Program-made: the position numbers and the translations under genes | Notes under the pieces: model-generated | Databases searched by the model: none | Seen by the model: only the letters and a program-made list of their open reading frames with translations | Told to the model about the DNA's origin: nothing | Shown: piece after piece, positions 20,771 through 32,232 of the stretch | How the letters are laid out: each line of letters opens with the position of its first letter | Position numbering within the stretch: position 1 is the stretch's first letter | From: Aspidapion aeneum | Taxonomy: Eukaryota; Arthropoda; Insecta; Coleoptera; Brentidae | Reading direction: 5' to 3' | Length of the DNA stretch: 64,000 bases | Assembly: GCA_963576565.1 (NCBI GenBank) | Contig: OY755038.1 | Span: 182,424,652 to 182,488,651 of the forward strand

Positions 20771-22107
20771 CCTGGGGATGATGCTTGATAGTAAACTAAG
20801 CTGGAAACCACATATAGACCGAATCACAACAAAGACAACAAAGACATTCTGGCAAGTAAGAAGGGTGGTAGGAAGAAAGTGGGGACTCAGCCCAAGGATC
20901 ATGCACTGGATCTACACGGCCATCATAAGACCGAGGATCCAATACGGATCCGTGGTCTGGTGGCCGGGGGCAATGAAAACCACTAACGCCAAAAAGCTCG
21001 GAAGCATGCAGAAGCTGGCGACTTTGAGATTGCTGTCCACCTGGATAAAGGAAGCGATGGCAGCATACCTTAGGGGAAGGGACGCGGGCGTATGGAGAAA
21101 GAGCGGTGAACAAAAAGGACATTCGGAGATCGCGACTGTGACGGAAAAGGAGATTCCTTTATCGACGTACAGGCTAGCGATGCCAGAGAAGCGGTTAAGG
21201 GAGAAAAGGAGATACCGTGTAACAATACCGCCAAGGGATGCATGGAAGGAGGACGGAGTTGAATTCCTTAGCGACGCCACTGTCTGCTATACATACGGAT
21301 CAAGGCTGACAGACCGGAATTCGACCGGTGCAGGAGTGTACGTGGAAAGCAAGGGCATTGGAAAAAGCTACTCACTGGGATCCAATGCAACAGTCTTCCA
21401 GACAGAGGTTTTGCGCTATACTGGCGGTAACATGGGAGGAAAAAATTAGGAACGAAACAGGAAAATGCCTCTGCATCTGTTCAAACAGTCAAGCTATGCT
21501 GAAAGCACTGTGCACACCAACCATGTCCGCGGGTTTGGTGCAGGAGTGTGCGGATGCACTTCAGGAGTTGGCCGGCGTAAGAGAGGTAGAGCTCATAGAC
21601 GAGAAAGCGGACGGGCTCGCCAGGGGAGGATCCCGGCAGAAATGCGTCGGGCCAGAGCATTTCCTGGGGCTCACAAGAGGGCAAATGAAGTCGGCCCTAA
21701 CAGAGTGGACCCAGAAAGAGATACAAAGGGAATGGACCAACACAGGAAACGCCAAATAGGCGAAGGAGTATGTGACAGGATACAGCAAATCCCGTAGGGA
21801 CTAGGTGCTCCGTAGAACACGAAGAGAGGTGGGAGCCATAGTGGGAGTCCTAACCGGACACTGCGTCCTATAAGGACACCTGGCAAAGATGAGAGTAAAG
21901 GAGGACGCGACGTGCGAGCGATGTTGGGCCGAGGGCGAGACCTCGGCGCATTTCCTCTCATCATGTAAACCATACAAGGAGGCAAGAAGAGAGGTATTCG
22001 AAGAGGAAGCCTTTGAGACGGAGGACCTTCTGAATCTAAGGTGGCCTGATATTCTGGCCTTTGTACAGAAGACGGGCAGATTCCTTAGGGAAGGAAGGAC
22101 GCAGTAG
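20771..22107 (+). pseudogene. LINE thumb, RNase H and CCHC region, degraded
   Basis: It begins with VKYLGMMLDSKLSWKPHI and IIRPRIQYGSVVWWPGA, the thumb motifs of RNase H-bearing LINEs. The RNase H domain is recognisable but damaged. Its first catalytic motif reads YTYGS instead of the usual YTDGS (21288-21302). The second Asp-containing motif reads SNSQAMLKAL instead of SDSQ (21481-21510). The block normally containing W-P-G-H is absent between VREVELI and DEKADGLAR. A CX2CX8HX4C motif (21913-21966) follows, as in I/R1/Jockey-group C-termini. Several frameshifts and stops separate these parts. Confidence 0.8.
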
Positions 22108-22210
22108 GGGGGATGCCCGAGGGTTGGCGTAAACGGCGCTTCATGTGCCTAGTCGCCAGGCCTAGAGCCTACCCCACACTACTACTACTACTACTACTAC
22201 CTGTGGTGCC

Positions 22211-23198
22211 AGCTAGTGAGATCAAAAAGTGATTTAAACCAGAAAATAATTTTTGTAAAAATAATTTCAGCAGAAAAAAATCAACAATTTTTTTAAATCG
22301 AGTTTTTACGGTACTTCTCTCCTATATTTTGTACAGGAGTCAAAATAAAGTGCATTTTATAAAAAAATTAATAGATCGGATAGGTGGTTTTCGAGATATC
22401 AGCATTTAGCATAACAACTTTGAATGAAAAAGCTCACAAGATTTTGAATTTCTTTTTCCGGTTTCTTGACAGAGTAGGTTCGTACATTTCTTTTAAAAGA
22501 AACTAAAATTGTGATCCCCATCTCAAAGAGATACTGCAAAGTCGAACAAACCGACCTTCTGTTTTTAAAAAACGGCATTTTTAAAATTTTCAGTTTTTGC
22601 GCTATATTTCGAAATAGAGACACGAAGAGCAAAATACCCTCGAAAATACCTATCTAATTTGGTAAGGCAATAGTAGATAATAACCTTTTCTTTTAGACTT
22701 TGTGCATCAAAATCAAAATAGTTTAATTAAAACTTCAGGAGCTTGTTTTTGTTACAAGTTTTATCTAATTTTCTCATAAAGTCAGCTTAATATAAAAAAC
22801 ACGTATTAAAGTTTCTCGTAGACAGTCAAATTTCCTTTTTCGCAATGTATAAATCAGTGGAGTTCAACGCATACCAAACTCTCCAGTGACGTTCGTAAAT
22901 GTGGACCATTTAATGAAATTAAAAGAATAATTAAGTACACTATCGCCGTCATAAAATTGGTACATGATAAACATATGTAGGCATTTGAAATTACATGGTT
23001 AACGAAAATTTCTTTTCAACGCTGTGTTAAAGCCATTTCGTACCGCACCAGTGAGTGGTGTCCATAGTTTAAAGTAATATTTAAAAATCAATAAACGAAT
23101 CATTTTCATTTTATGTTTTTATTCTTTCGACAAAATATTTTTTATATTTTGCGGTAGATATTGGCATTTTCTATTAAACGGTGTATCATAGAATGTGA
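22211..23198. other. Unannotated stretch
   Basis: It is AT-rich sequence without recognisable gene, RNA or repeat structure. Confidence 0.3.
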
Positions 23199-23452
23199 TA
23201 TACAGACAGGACCATTCTACTAGGTACATAGAAAGTTAATCTCCCAATTTTCTTCCGCCCCAAACATCTAGCTGCTCGTGCTTTATTGTCGAGCGCATTT
23301 CTCGGATAAGACACAAACCAAAAATGAATACATCTGAGATGGCGGCGCCGCGCGGTCGCCAGCGCGGCTGATACGTGACAAGGTGTGGATCGGGCGGAAG
23401 AAAATTGGGAGATTAATTTTAAATGTACTCAGTAGAATGAGCCTGTCTGTAT
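23199..23452. mobile_element. MITE, 254 bp, about 60-bp inverted repeats, GC-rich centre
   Basis: The left arm ATACAGACAGG...CATTCTACT continues to AATCTCCCAATTTTCTTCCG. The right arm is the inverse, ending CCTGTCTGTAT. The centre (about 23338-23380) is CG-rich (GGCGGCGCCGCGCGGTCGCC), unusual for this window. Confidence 0.75.
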
Positions 23453-24682
23453 GTTGTGGCTAACACTTCAGATAATTTTATTTATTTTAAAAAATATGTT
23501 TATACCTATAGGTACGCCCCTGGATTCTTAAATCTGTCACAACCATTATATTGCAGCCCTAATTATTTTCTATAATAAAGGAAACTTTACATTTTTCCCA
23601 GGAAGTGTAGTTTTTCAGGAAATTTTATAAAACCTTTATTAAACATGTTTTTTCTAAATCATTCCAATTTACAGGCGCCACTAATCATCCCAATTTACAG
23701 GCGCCACATAGCCACGACGCCACTACTTCGTTCTCCTAACCTTATCAACCAATACATTGTTAGAAGGGAATTTTATTCATAAAAAGGTTAGTTTTTGAGA
23801 AAATTGGGTCAGTTTTTTTAATCGCTGTCGACGTGTCGGGGGAGGGGGAAGCAGTATATTTGAATATAGCTATGAATTGGCCATTTGCAAAAAAGTAATA
23901 TGAATTAGATCAAAAACGCATAGCCTTTTCAGATTTTTTGCCATGACTATAAAGGGGGTGTCTGCTTAATAGAGATGTCCATAGGGTGGGGTTTCACTGT
24001 ATGTAGCTTTCAACCAAGAATTGTGTTATTATGTTGTCCCAAAATTGTGATTTGCTTAAAAAAAAGTGTAATTTAAAAAAAAATACGGAACACAAAAAAA
24101 GAATCTTGCTAGAATCTTGATAAAAAAATGGTTTGTCAAATTTTTGTAGGCACAACTAGAGCCATGGGATTTTAGCTTATAGCGATTTACAGTATCCATC
24201 ATGGTGGCGGACTCGCAAAAGAGCAGTCTTGTTTAATCCGGATTTCAGATTCCTGAGTTATTAATTTGGTGTAGGTTCCCTTTGTCTAGGGATAAAAATT
24301 CCTTGGTGTTTAGAGCTGGATTACAACGTAAGGCGATTTGGCATACTTCGTTTGTCATTTGCCATAACGCATGTCGTTGGAATCTAAAGTTCGGTACACA
24401 AACTGAACCGAAATTCAGACTTCCACGACATGTGGTATGGGTAGTTAACTCTTGTTATAATAAATCACTGTACCATGCGTTTGACGTGAATCCTATTTTG
24501 GCGGCAACACTGAAATGGGTTAACTTATATAGCTGTTACAACTTGGCTCACATACATAATATAAAACTTTTAGTAAAATCCGCAAAAATTACAGTTATAC
24601 CAGCAAAAATTTGAACTTTAGAATATACGAGAACGATGAGCGGATTTACACAATACAAGGAGAAGGTCAGCGGTGGTTATAG
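23453..24682. other. Unannotated stretch with a short tandem duplication
   Basis: No gene is recognised, and the 110-codon frame at 24282-24614 has no domain I know. CCAATTTACAGGCGCCAC occurs twice in tandem, about 25 bp apart, at 23664-23707. Confidence 0.35.
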
Positions 24683-24712
24683 CACGGATCACCTAACAAA
24701 AGGTGATCCGTG
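24683..24712. repeat. Perfect 12-bp hairpin flanked by GGTTATAGC repeats
   Basis: CACGGATCACCT and AGGTGATCCGTG are separated by 6 bases. GGTTATAGC or GGTTATAGT stands on both sides (about 24675, 24712 and 24742). Confidence 0.7.
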
Positions 24713-25376
24713 GTTATAGCATAGACTAAATACATATCTTTGTGGTTATAGTGCGTAAAAACAAAGGTTGATAATGGCGCGGCGGTGATCGCACTTCGAA
24801 AGAATATCCAACGTACAGCGAACGTAAGTAAAACTTGTCAAAAGACGCGCCTGCCTCTATTTCATTGAGCAGCGCAAAACCAAAAAAAATCAGTGGTGCC
24901 AGAACGTCAAACACTGCAGTGATTTTTAGGTTTTTCAGGGACATATGTCAGAAATCCATTTTGAGGCTACGAAAATCGTGCAAATCCTGAAACAAGTTTA
25001 CCACATCACATATCGTTGGACGCCGCGCCGTCTTAATAAACACACTGCTCCTAAAAGGTGACCTGATTTTTGGCAAGCCTAACATTTTGTGGCAGTGATG
25101 ACCTTAAAATGGCCGATAAACATTCCACAAGTTATTGCAGATTAGGATTTTATATCGTTCAAAAAGGCATTTATCGGCATTTGTTAAACCAATAATGTCT
25201 CGTTATGGGTTTTCAGTAGCCAGCTTAACACCAACACATGAGCTAGCACAGCGGTTCAGGATGTAAATCTTGGGAGATTAAGTGTGTGGTCCTGTGAGTT
25301 TTATTTATATCAAGGGCCTGGAGCTAAGAAAGTTACATATACTTACATGCTTTTCACACTAAATATTGTCTACATA
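24713..25376. other. Unannotated stretch
   Basis: Nothing recognised. Confidence 0.3.
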
Positions 25377-25697
25377 CAGGGTGTCCCATTTAAAACGTTC
25401 CACCTGGAATTTCTCGAGAACTGCTAAAAATTTTTAAAAATGCCGAGACACGTCGATATTCTTTGAGAACTTGACGACACTTTTTCGCGATATTGCAACT
25501 GCGGCATCTCTATCAATCCCTAGCTGAGGCGCGTAATTGTGAATAGGGAAAGTTGGTCGAGTGAGACCTCGTTGGAAACGTCTTTCAATTCTTTATTCAG
25601 AACTGATTTTATTTTTTATATCAAACAAATAGTTTTTGAGTTATTTGATTTAGAATTTATTAAATGAGCAATTTGAACTAACTGCATGGTAGTTTTT
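25377..25697 (+). repeat. One arm of a dispersed ACAGGGTGTCCCA repeat
   Basis: It starts ACAGGGTGTCCCATTT, a frequent end of insect MITEs. It contains GGGAAAGTTGGTCGAGTGAG, related to the foldback element at 1025-1499. No matching inverted arm was found before family J begins. Confidence 0.4.
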
Positions 25698-26233
25698 ACC
25701 CAACTGCAGCACGGCGGACGAAGGGTAATGTTTTTCGATTGTTGTATGTATGTATGTAAGTAAATATGTTTGTGTCACGCTATATAGAGGCTAAACGGCT
25801 GAACCGATTTTGACAAGAAAAGTGTCGTTGAATTGCTACTGATCCCGAAGGTATTATAGGCTATATTTTTTTAAACAGGAATCAACATGGCTGTCTTCAG
25901 ACGCCATTTTGTCACACGATGTAAGCTTTAAGGCATACAATTTATCTAATTTTTATAAGGCTGAATAAGGATTAAATCTAAGAGTTGGAAATAAAAAAAA
26001 ATAAACAAAAAAAACACCCAACTGCTAAATTTACTTGTAACTACTAGTCGCAGTTAGTACAAAATTACCCAATAACCTGACTCATGAAAATACAAAACAG
26101 TATAATTTCGTAAGTGCGCTTTGGGCATCAAAACTAAAAGTTGAAGCATGTCGTACATTATAGGTATTCCTATCAATTTTGTACTCAACTGCGACTAGTA
26201 CTTACAAGTAAATTTTTCACCTGGGTGTTTGGG
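25698..26233 (+). mobile_element. Family J repeat, copy 2, with inverted-repeat 3' part
   Basis: It starts ACCCAACTGCAGCACGGCG. A (TGTA)n tract (25743-25758) is followed by GGCTAAACGGCTGAACCG, ATTTTGAC, then blocks shared with copy 1. The last 220 bp (26014-26230) form a foldback whose arms (ACACCCAACTGC..., GACTAGTACTTACAAGTAAA) enclose the conserved AGTGCGCTTTGGGCATC tail. Another possible J start lies at 28752. Confidence 0.65.
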
Positions 26234-26886
26234 TTTTTTATTTGAAAAAATTTTTATTAAAAATTTATGTCCAAGTCAAACCTGACATTGTGTAGGTAAG
26301 AACGGGTACAAATGTAATAATTTTTAAAGGGCAAATAATTTTCGAAAGCTTGTCATTTTTATCTGGTTTATTCCTCATATTTTTATAATAAAACGACAGA
26401 ATGAGAAGAAAATTAATTGTATTTGAATTTAAAAAAAAAAACATTTTTATGTTGAAAACAAGAATTTAGAAATGTACCCAACATCAAGTTAATTGTAACA
26501 TACCTGAGGTACAACCAAGTCAGTTAGTTAGAAAGTAAGCTTTTGTTCTATAAACAAACCTAAGCGATTATAACTAAGAAAACTAAAAGTGTTTTTAGAA
26601 GAGCACTAATTAGTTTTAAAATAAAAAATTAATAAAGCCTTTAAAAGACTCAAATGACGAACCAAGTGCGACTCTGTAAAAACACGGATATATAAACCAG
26701 TATAAAAATCAAACAATCTTTACAAAAAAATTACAATGTAGTTGCATTGCACTGAAAATTTGGGGGGTTAAAAAATTCAATATTAGTGAAGTAAATGGTG
26801 TAGCCAATTCAATCGTAACTAAGTTTGTTGGAGCCGTTGTTGCAATTGTACCGCTTTACAGTCGTACCCGCTCTCCCGTAATAAAA
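26234..26886. other. Unannotated stretch
   Basis: Nothing recognised. Confidence 0.3.
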
Positions 26887-27060
26887 AATAAGTGAATCCA
26901 TGATAGCCCTATTACCTTTCGAGCCCATTAGAAAACTGTGGATTACTGACCATGAATGGACCAACCAAGGACTGTACACAGAGAATAGGATGGTCCACTT
27001 CGCGTAATCTGTCAGACGGTTTTTAATACGTCACAAAATACTCCACGACATAACCTCACT
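26887..27060 (+). repeat. Family G head and a block shared with 34410-34500
   Basis: AAGTGAATCCATGATAGCCC and CGAGCCCATTAGAAAACTG form a family G head. About 30 bp on, GGACTGTACACAGAGAATAG, GATGGTCCACTTC and CGTCACAAAATACTCCACG match the minus strand of 34410-34500, so a second dispersed repeat lies here. Confidence 0.5.
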
Positions 27061-28869
27061 TTTTCATAAAATATAAACAAAAACTAATTTTAAAACGTTT
27101 TTTTTAAAAACCATGTCTTGCTATAATGTAGAAGGATAATAATAATATACAATTTTATGTAAAAATATCATAGGTGTATCTTCTTCAGAAAATAGTTTAC
27201 AGAACCCCTCAATCATCAATAAAATCAAATAAATTTTTTTCATTGTCATTCATCAGCATTTGCTTAAAAAAACATGTTAATATTTGGAATATCATCTAGA
27301 ATATTTTGTGAATAGTATTTTACTCCAAATTAGAATACCTATGCCTAGAATGAGGGGTGATCAGCTGCCCATAGTAGGTATACAAAATTCATTTACAGGA
27401 CTGTGCAGGACACTATATTGCCAGGCTTAAGCTATAATGCTTTTATCCAACATTTGGATAATTTTGATGCTGTCTTAATCACAACATTATTCTACATCAA
27501 TTTTTATTATCAAATCTTCTTAAGCTTTTATGGTCTTTAAGAAGCAAATAACTTACCATTATCAGAGAGTAACATTTGTATATTATTTTTCAGGTTTTTT
27601 AATCAAAACTAGGAAAATTTTATAGGCATATAGTGGCATTCTAGCTTAAGATGTATACATTCACCCTGCAGTCCAATACAGGACCAAAAATTTATTGCTA
27701 ATTCCTGTAGAACAATGCATACATTTCATTCCACTTATCACCTAGTAGTACCACCTAGAGTGAGGGGCTCATCAATATGTAAGGACCTATACAATATCTC
27801 GACACTTTTAATGACCCCTCAGGACTGATAAGAATCAGGACCTGGCACGACCTTTAAGGACTAACAGGGTCAACAAAAATATGGTTTATTAAGTCCCTGT
27901 ACAAAGTTTTTGCTATTGATCAGGCCCAGAGGTATTTTTTGCACTTAAGAAATATTTACTTTTTGTCAGTAGCGGCTTGTGGTAGAACATGGCACATCAG
28001 TTGAATAGAAAAAACCAAGGACCATAAACTGACTGTCTTTGGTAAAAACAAGATATTGTTGGCAAAAATGTTCAGTTATCATGTCATTTGTACAGTATGA
28101 AACCTCATTCCACATGACATGATAAATTAAATGTTTTGTCAATACATTATACAATTTTTTCTTTCAACTGATGTAGTGTTCTACAACATTGCTATGTTTA
28201 AAAGGAAATAACATGTGTACCTACTGAGGTGTGTATATTGCTCAACTTCACCTAACTAGCAGCAGTACTAGCTTTTTGTCCCTTATTATTTTAGTAATTA
28301 AAATCTTACTTTTTGTCCTGTTTCCTTATGAGGTATATGTTAGTGCCCCCAAAGATATCATCTCAGGATACATGTTTACATATTTAAAGATAAAAAATAA
28401 AATGATTAAATAAAAGTTATTTTTCTATTTTAATTTCGACCAAATTTATTATATTTATTGATTTATAATACTAGAAATTATCTAAGTAGAAGTATGTATG
28501 TATGTATAGTCTTTAGGCATCTGTATACATTTTTAGAATTTTTTTGTTATTTCACTTATAATAGCAAAAAAATAACAAACCTACAGTATTAAGGGGGGTT
28601 ATTGATTAGAAGCAATAAGGAATTGGTTACCATAAACATCAGGATAACAAATCCTGAATTTGATAAATGAAATGTAAGAAGAATGAACCATGGGGGCAAA
28701 AAATCTAGGACATGTAGGTATTTTACCTTTCTAGGAAATGTCCTAGTATTTTTTACCCAACTGCAAGACCTTTTTACTTCTCAGCATCATTTTGTTTTTA
28801 TTAAGTGACACTAGCTTCTAAAAAATTGAAAAAAATATAATAATATATTACATTTTAATAATATATATA
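27061..28869. other. AT-rich stretch with one diverged MITE arm
   Basis: No gene is recognised. GGGGTGATCAGCTGCCCATA at about 27353, followed by TTACAGGACTGTGCAGGACA, resembles the MITE at 30378-30488. The 62- and 60-codon frames here have no recognisable domain. Confidence 0.35.
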
Positions 28870-29590
28870 AAAAATACTCTGCCAATCTATGGGCACCTAA
28901 GCTCACACTAGGTACTATAGTTATAGTGTGAGCTAATATAATCAAAAACTGAAATATATTTTATTCAACTCCAGACTCAATTACCTTTCGTTTGATACCA
29001 CACAAGCCATGTTTTGACCTAAACTCAAATTTTTTCAGTCTACCCCCCACCCTTTAAAAAAAAACTAAAATGTATATTGTTTAACTCCACACTCAATTAC
29101 CTTTCGTTTGATATCACAAACGCCATATTTTCACTTACACTCTAATTTTTGACATCCACCCCCACCCTTTTTTTAAAAATAAACTAAAATTCATTTTTTT
29201 TAACTTCAGACTTAATTACCTTTCGTTTGATATCACACACGCCATATTTTCACATAAACTCTAATTTTTGGAATCTACCCCCCACCCTTTTATTTGGCTT
29301 GCGTTCGGTGGATTTTGTTCATTTTTAAATGGGACCATCACGGCCCAAGACCCAACTTAGGTACCAAATTTCATTAAAATCGGACAAGCGGTTTTTGAGT
29401 TATGCGGGTTGGTCGTTGCAGACAGACATACAGACAGACAGACAGACAGACAGCAAAACAAAAAAGTTTCAAAATCATCTGAAACGCAAAGATATATAAA
29501 AATTTTTGAAATCGGGAGCAACTTTTTTTTTCTCGAAAAAATTACGATCACCATAGCTCACACCACTTATAGTAGTAGTGTGAGCTAATA
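28870..29590 (-). mobile_element. Family 1 repeat, copy E
   Basis: This complete reverse copy starts TACTCTGCCAATCTATGGGC, has three tandem units with CCCCCACCC, a short (CTGT)n tract (29419-29453), and ends at the hairpin AGCTCACACCACTTATAGTA, GTAGTGTGAGCTAA. Confidence 0.85.
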
Positions 29591-29876
29591 TAAATATATC
29601 TTAAAAAAAAAACTGTGCTAAAGCAAAATCTCCATTGTGCAAAAAACTGAAATTGATAAAATTGACAAAACAAAAACTTAGACATTATAAATAAATTATT
29701 GGGGAGGCAAAGAAAACAACTAAATTAAACTTAGAATAGATTCTGAAACTATTAAAGACACACACAAACACTAACAGTTGCAAACCAACTGAATACTCAT
29801 TTTTGTACAATAGCAGACTATGATACAAAAAATTCAAACAATAACTCTATCAATTTGCATAAAACAAGACAGACTT

Positions 29877-30042
29877 TAACTAAGTAGTTTTCTTTTTCTA
29901 CCAACATCAACCAGCAAATGTTCCTCAATTTCGATGCTTGTACCTGCAGTTGGCTCTTCAGGATCAACTTCTATTGGTTTCACTGATAGGTTTTGACTTG
30001 GCACAGATGTATTCTTTAGTATTGTTTTGGAAGTACATAAGC
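29877..30042 (-). pseudogene. Putative second exon of a THAP-domain gene
   Basis: The frame on the minus strand reads LCTSKTILKNTSVPSQNLS, then a Glu-rich tail ending GRKRKLLS and a stop. LKNTSVPS corresponds to the AVP-box that closes THAP DNA-binding domains. It is preceded by TTTTTATTACAG, a textbook splice acceptor ending at 30043. The first base set (GC) completes a Gly codon with the G left by the donor at 33951, so the phase agrees with the THAP exon there. The protein would be very short for a THAP protein, with no downstream domain. This exon is intact, but its partner exon is frameshifted, so the gene is probably dead. Confidence 0.55.
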
Positions 30043-30377
30043 CTGTAATAAAAAACATATATAAGGAACTTTTTAAAAAAAGGTAGTTTCTACAGGGTAC
30101 ATTTTGTACTCTAGTACATATGGAATTCACAAAAAAACATGAGGTTTTAGAAATTGTCCAAGTATTATTTTGTTATGACATTTTGGTCAAAATTACAGTA
30201 GGTGTCCCAAATTAAGTTGGCACTATTGATAACTTCACTATTATTGGAGTCAAATTAGTACACTAGTAGCATTGTTTGAGTTAATTAAGATAATCAAAAC
30301 AGAAAAACAATTAACTTGCACATTTACAGAAAAAAAATAAAAAAATATGTTTAATGTCTAATTTTTGTGGTTGTAGA

Positions 30378-30488
30378 GGTGGTGATCAGCTGCCCACAGT
30401 AAGTCTACAGGACTCCATAGGACACTACAATACACTACAGGATCAAGAATTAATTAAAGTCCTGTAGGATGGTTCAGCTGATCACGCT
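30378..30488. mobile_element. Small MITE ending GTGATCAGCTG, unit 1
   Basis: GTGATCAGCTG and CTACAGGACT on the left match the inverse AGTCCTGTAG and CAGCTGATCAC on the right. It is about 110 bp and non-coding. Confidence 0.6.
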
Positions 30489-30907
30489 TGTTTATAGATG
30501 AACACACAGGCCATCAAACATACACACATAGGCCTAAATAAATTCACATGCAGCTTAGTGTTACATTAAGTAATCTCTGGGGGGGAGGGTTACCTTTGTG
30601 TCATAGTCTTGGCCATAGGTGGTTACACTTTTGTGACATTTTTAACCTATTTCTTTATCAAAAAATCTGAAAAATGGTATGTTGTTGAGTTGTTTTTATG
30701 AGAACATTTTTTTTGTCAACATAAGGTATGTATGTATTCGAAAGTGGTGGCAGGCCCTACTGGACCTCCATGCACTGCGACCACATATGGATCTATTGTG
30801 CCCACGTACCTAGTTTAGACGAGTGCGAGTTTGACTAAAGTGGTATATTTTTTTTTTCCACCCAGCACTTAAAAAACTCTGCAGATTACAACAATAAATG
30901 ATTTAGG

Positions 30908-31416
30908 CGAGGGGTGAACAGCTCTCACAATCGGTGTACACATTTCTCACAATCTGTTCACAATCCTTCACAATCTTTACACAATCCCTCCCAATCACCC
31001 ACAATCTGTCACAATCCTTCACAATCTTACCACAATCTTTCACAATCTTACCACAATCCCTCACAATCTTTACACAATCCCTCACAATCTTAGCAAAAGA
31101 TTGTGGATTTTCACAATCGGCATACACATTTTGGGTTAGCTAGCCACCCCTCGGTTATTAAGTAGCAGGGCCGGTAACGGCAAATTAAGAGGGCGGCCAA
31201 GGAAACTATAGACATGATGACTTTTTTTTTGGTCGCCAGAATTTTTGCTGGGACGGCCCCCCCTTTCAGGTACGATACATGCTGCACAGTCCTCCACAAT
31301 CCCTCACAATCTTGCCACAATCCCTCACAATCTTTCCACAATCCCTCACAATCTTAGCAAGAGATTGTGGATTTTCACAATCGGTGTACACATTTTGGTT
31401 AGCTGTTCACCCCTCG
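30908..31416. mobile_element. CACAATC-box element, unit 1 first copy (hAT-like MITE)
   Basis: Terminal repeats CGAGGGGTGAACAGCT (30908) and AGCTGTTCACCCCTCG (to 31416) are perfect inverses. GATTTAGG flanks both sides (30900-30907, 31417-31424), an 8-bp target duplication. Inside, from 30948 to 31083, fourteen CACAATC boxes (one as CCCAATC) are spaced 10 or 11 bp. A second array (31293-31370) follows a partial copy of the nested MITE (31155-31284). Frames of about 70 codons here merely translate the array. Confidence 0.8.
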
Positions 31417-31562
31417 GATTTAGGCTTAACACAACATAAGGTATACCTATACAACATATTTAATTTTTAATATATTTGTGGTTAGGAAATATGCTTGGAA
31501 ATAGGCTGGGAAATAGGTATGTTGATGTCAAAGTCACAAAAGTGTAACTGCCTATGGCAAGG

Positions 31563-31907
31563 ACCAAGGGGTGAACAGCTCTCACAATCGGTGTACACAT
31601 ATATCACAATCCTTAACAATCTTTACACAATCCCTCCCAATCACCCACAATCTGTCACAATCCTTCACAATCTTATCAAAATCCTTCACAATCCCTCACA
31701 ATCTTTACACAATCCCTCACAATCTTACCACAATCCCAGTGGCATAGCGTGGGGGGCGCGGGGGTTCGTCGCCCTCCCGCCCTGAGGGTACTGGCATGGT
31801 TATTAAGTAGTAGGGCCGGTAACGGTAAATTAAGAGGGTGGCAAAGGAAACTATAGACATGATGACCTTTTTTTGTTTTTGGTTGCAAGAATTTTTGATG
31901 GGCTATC
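31563..31907. mobile_element. CACAATC-box element, unit 1 second copy, truncated with nested MITE
   Basis: It begins AAGGGGTGAACAGCT and has an array of CACAATC boxes up to CACAATCC (31729-31736). A CAGTGGCATAGCG MITE follows and is cut at the duplication junction. Confidence 0.7.
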
Positions 31908-32117
31908 GGTTCATGACATTTTTGTCAAAATTACAGTAGGTGTCCCAAATTAAGTTGGCACTATTGATAACTTCACTATTATTGGAGGCAAATTAGTACA
32001 CTAGTAGCATTGTTTTGAGCTAATTAAGATAATCAAAACAGAAAAACAATTAAATTGCACATTTACAGAAAAAAAAATAAAAAATATGTTTAATGTCTAA
32101 TTTTTGTGGTTGTAGAG

Positions 32118-32232
32118 GTGGTGATCAGCTGCCCACAGTAGGTCTACAGGACTCCATAGGACACTACAATACACTACATGATCAAGAATTAATTAAAGTC
32201 CTGTAGGATGGTGAACAAATTTGGTTCAGCTG
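32118..32232. mobile_element. Small MITE ending GTGATCAGCTG, unit 2
   Basis: Duplicate of 30378-30488 with 13 extra bases (GAACAAATTTGGT) near the right arm. Confidence 0.6.

Larger units (their letters stand above)
19483..22198 (+). mobile_element. 5'-truncated LINE (I/R1/Loa-like), 12-bp target duplication
   Basis: ACCTGTGGTGCC occurs at 19471-19482 and again at 22199-22210, flanking the element exactly. The 3' end is a (CTA)n tail (22178-22198) following CCTAGAGCCTACCCCACA. The protein content runs from the region before the reverse transcriptase to a C-terminal CCHC motif. The endonuclease and everything upstream are missing, as usual for 5' truncation during target-primed reverse transcription. 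Composition is clearly richer in GC than the surroundings. Confidence 0.9.

Noticed and set aside
24282..24614. 110-codon ORF as a gene
   Set aside because: No motif, no neighbouring exon or splice signal was seen. The length is possible by chance in 64 kb read in six frames.
30926..31120. CRISPR array
   Set aside because: The CACAATC repeats are 7 bp with 3-4-bp gaps in a eukaryotic context. There are no CRISPR-length repeats, spacers or cas genes.
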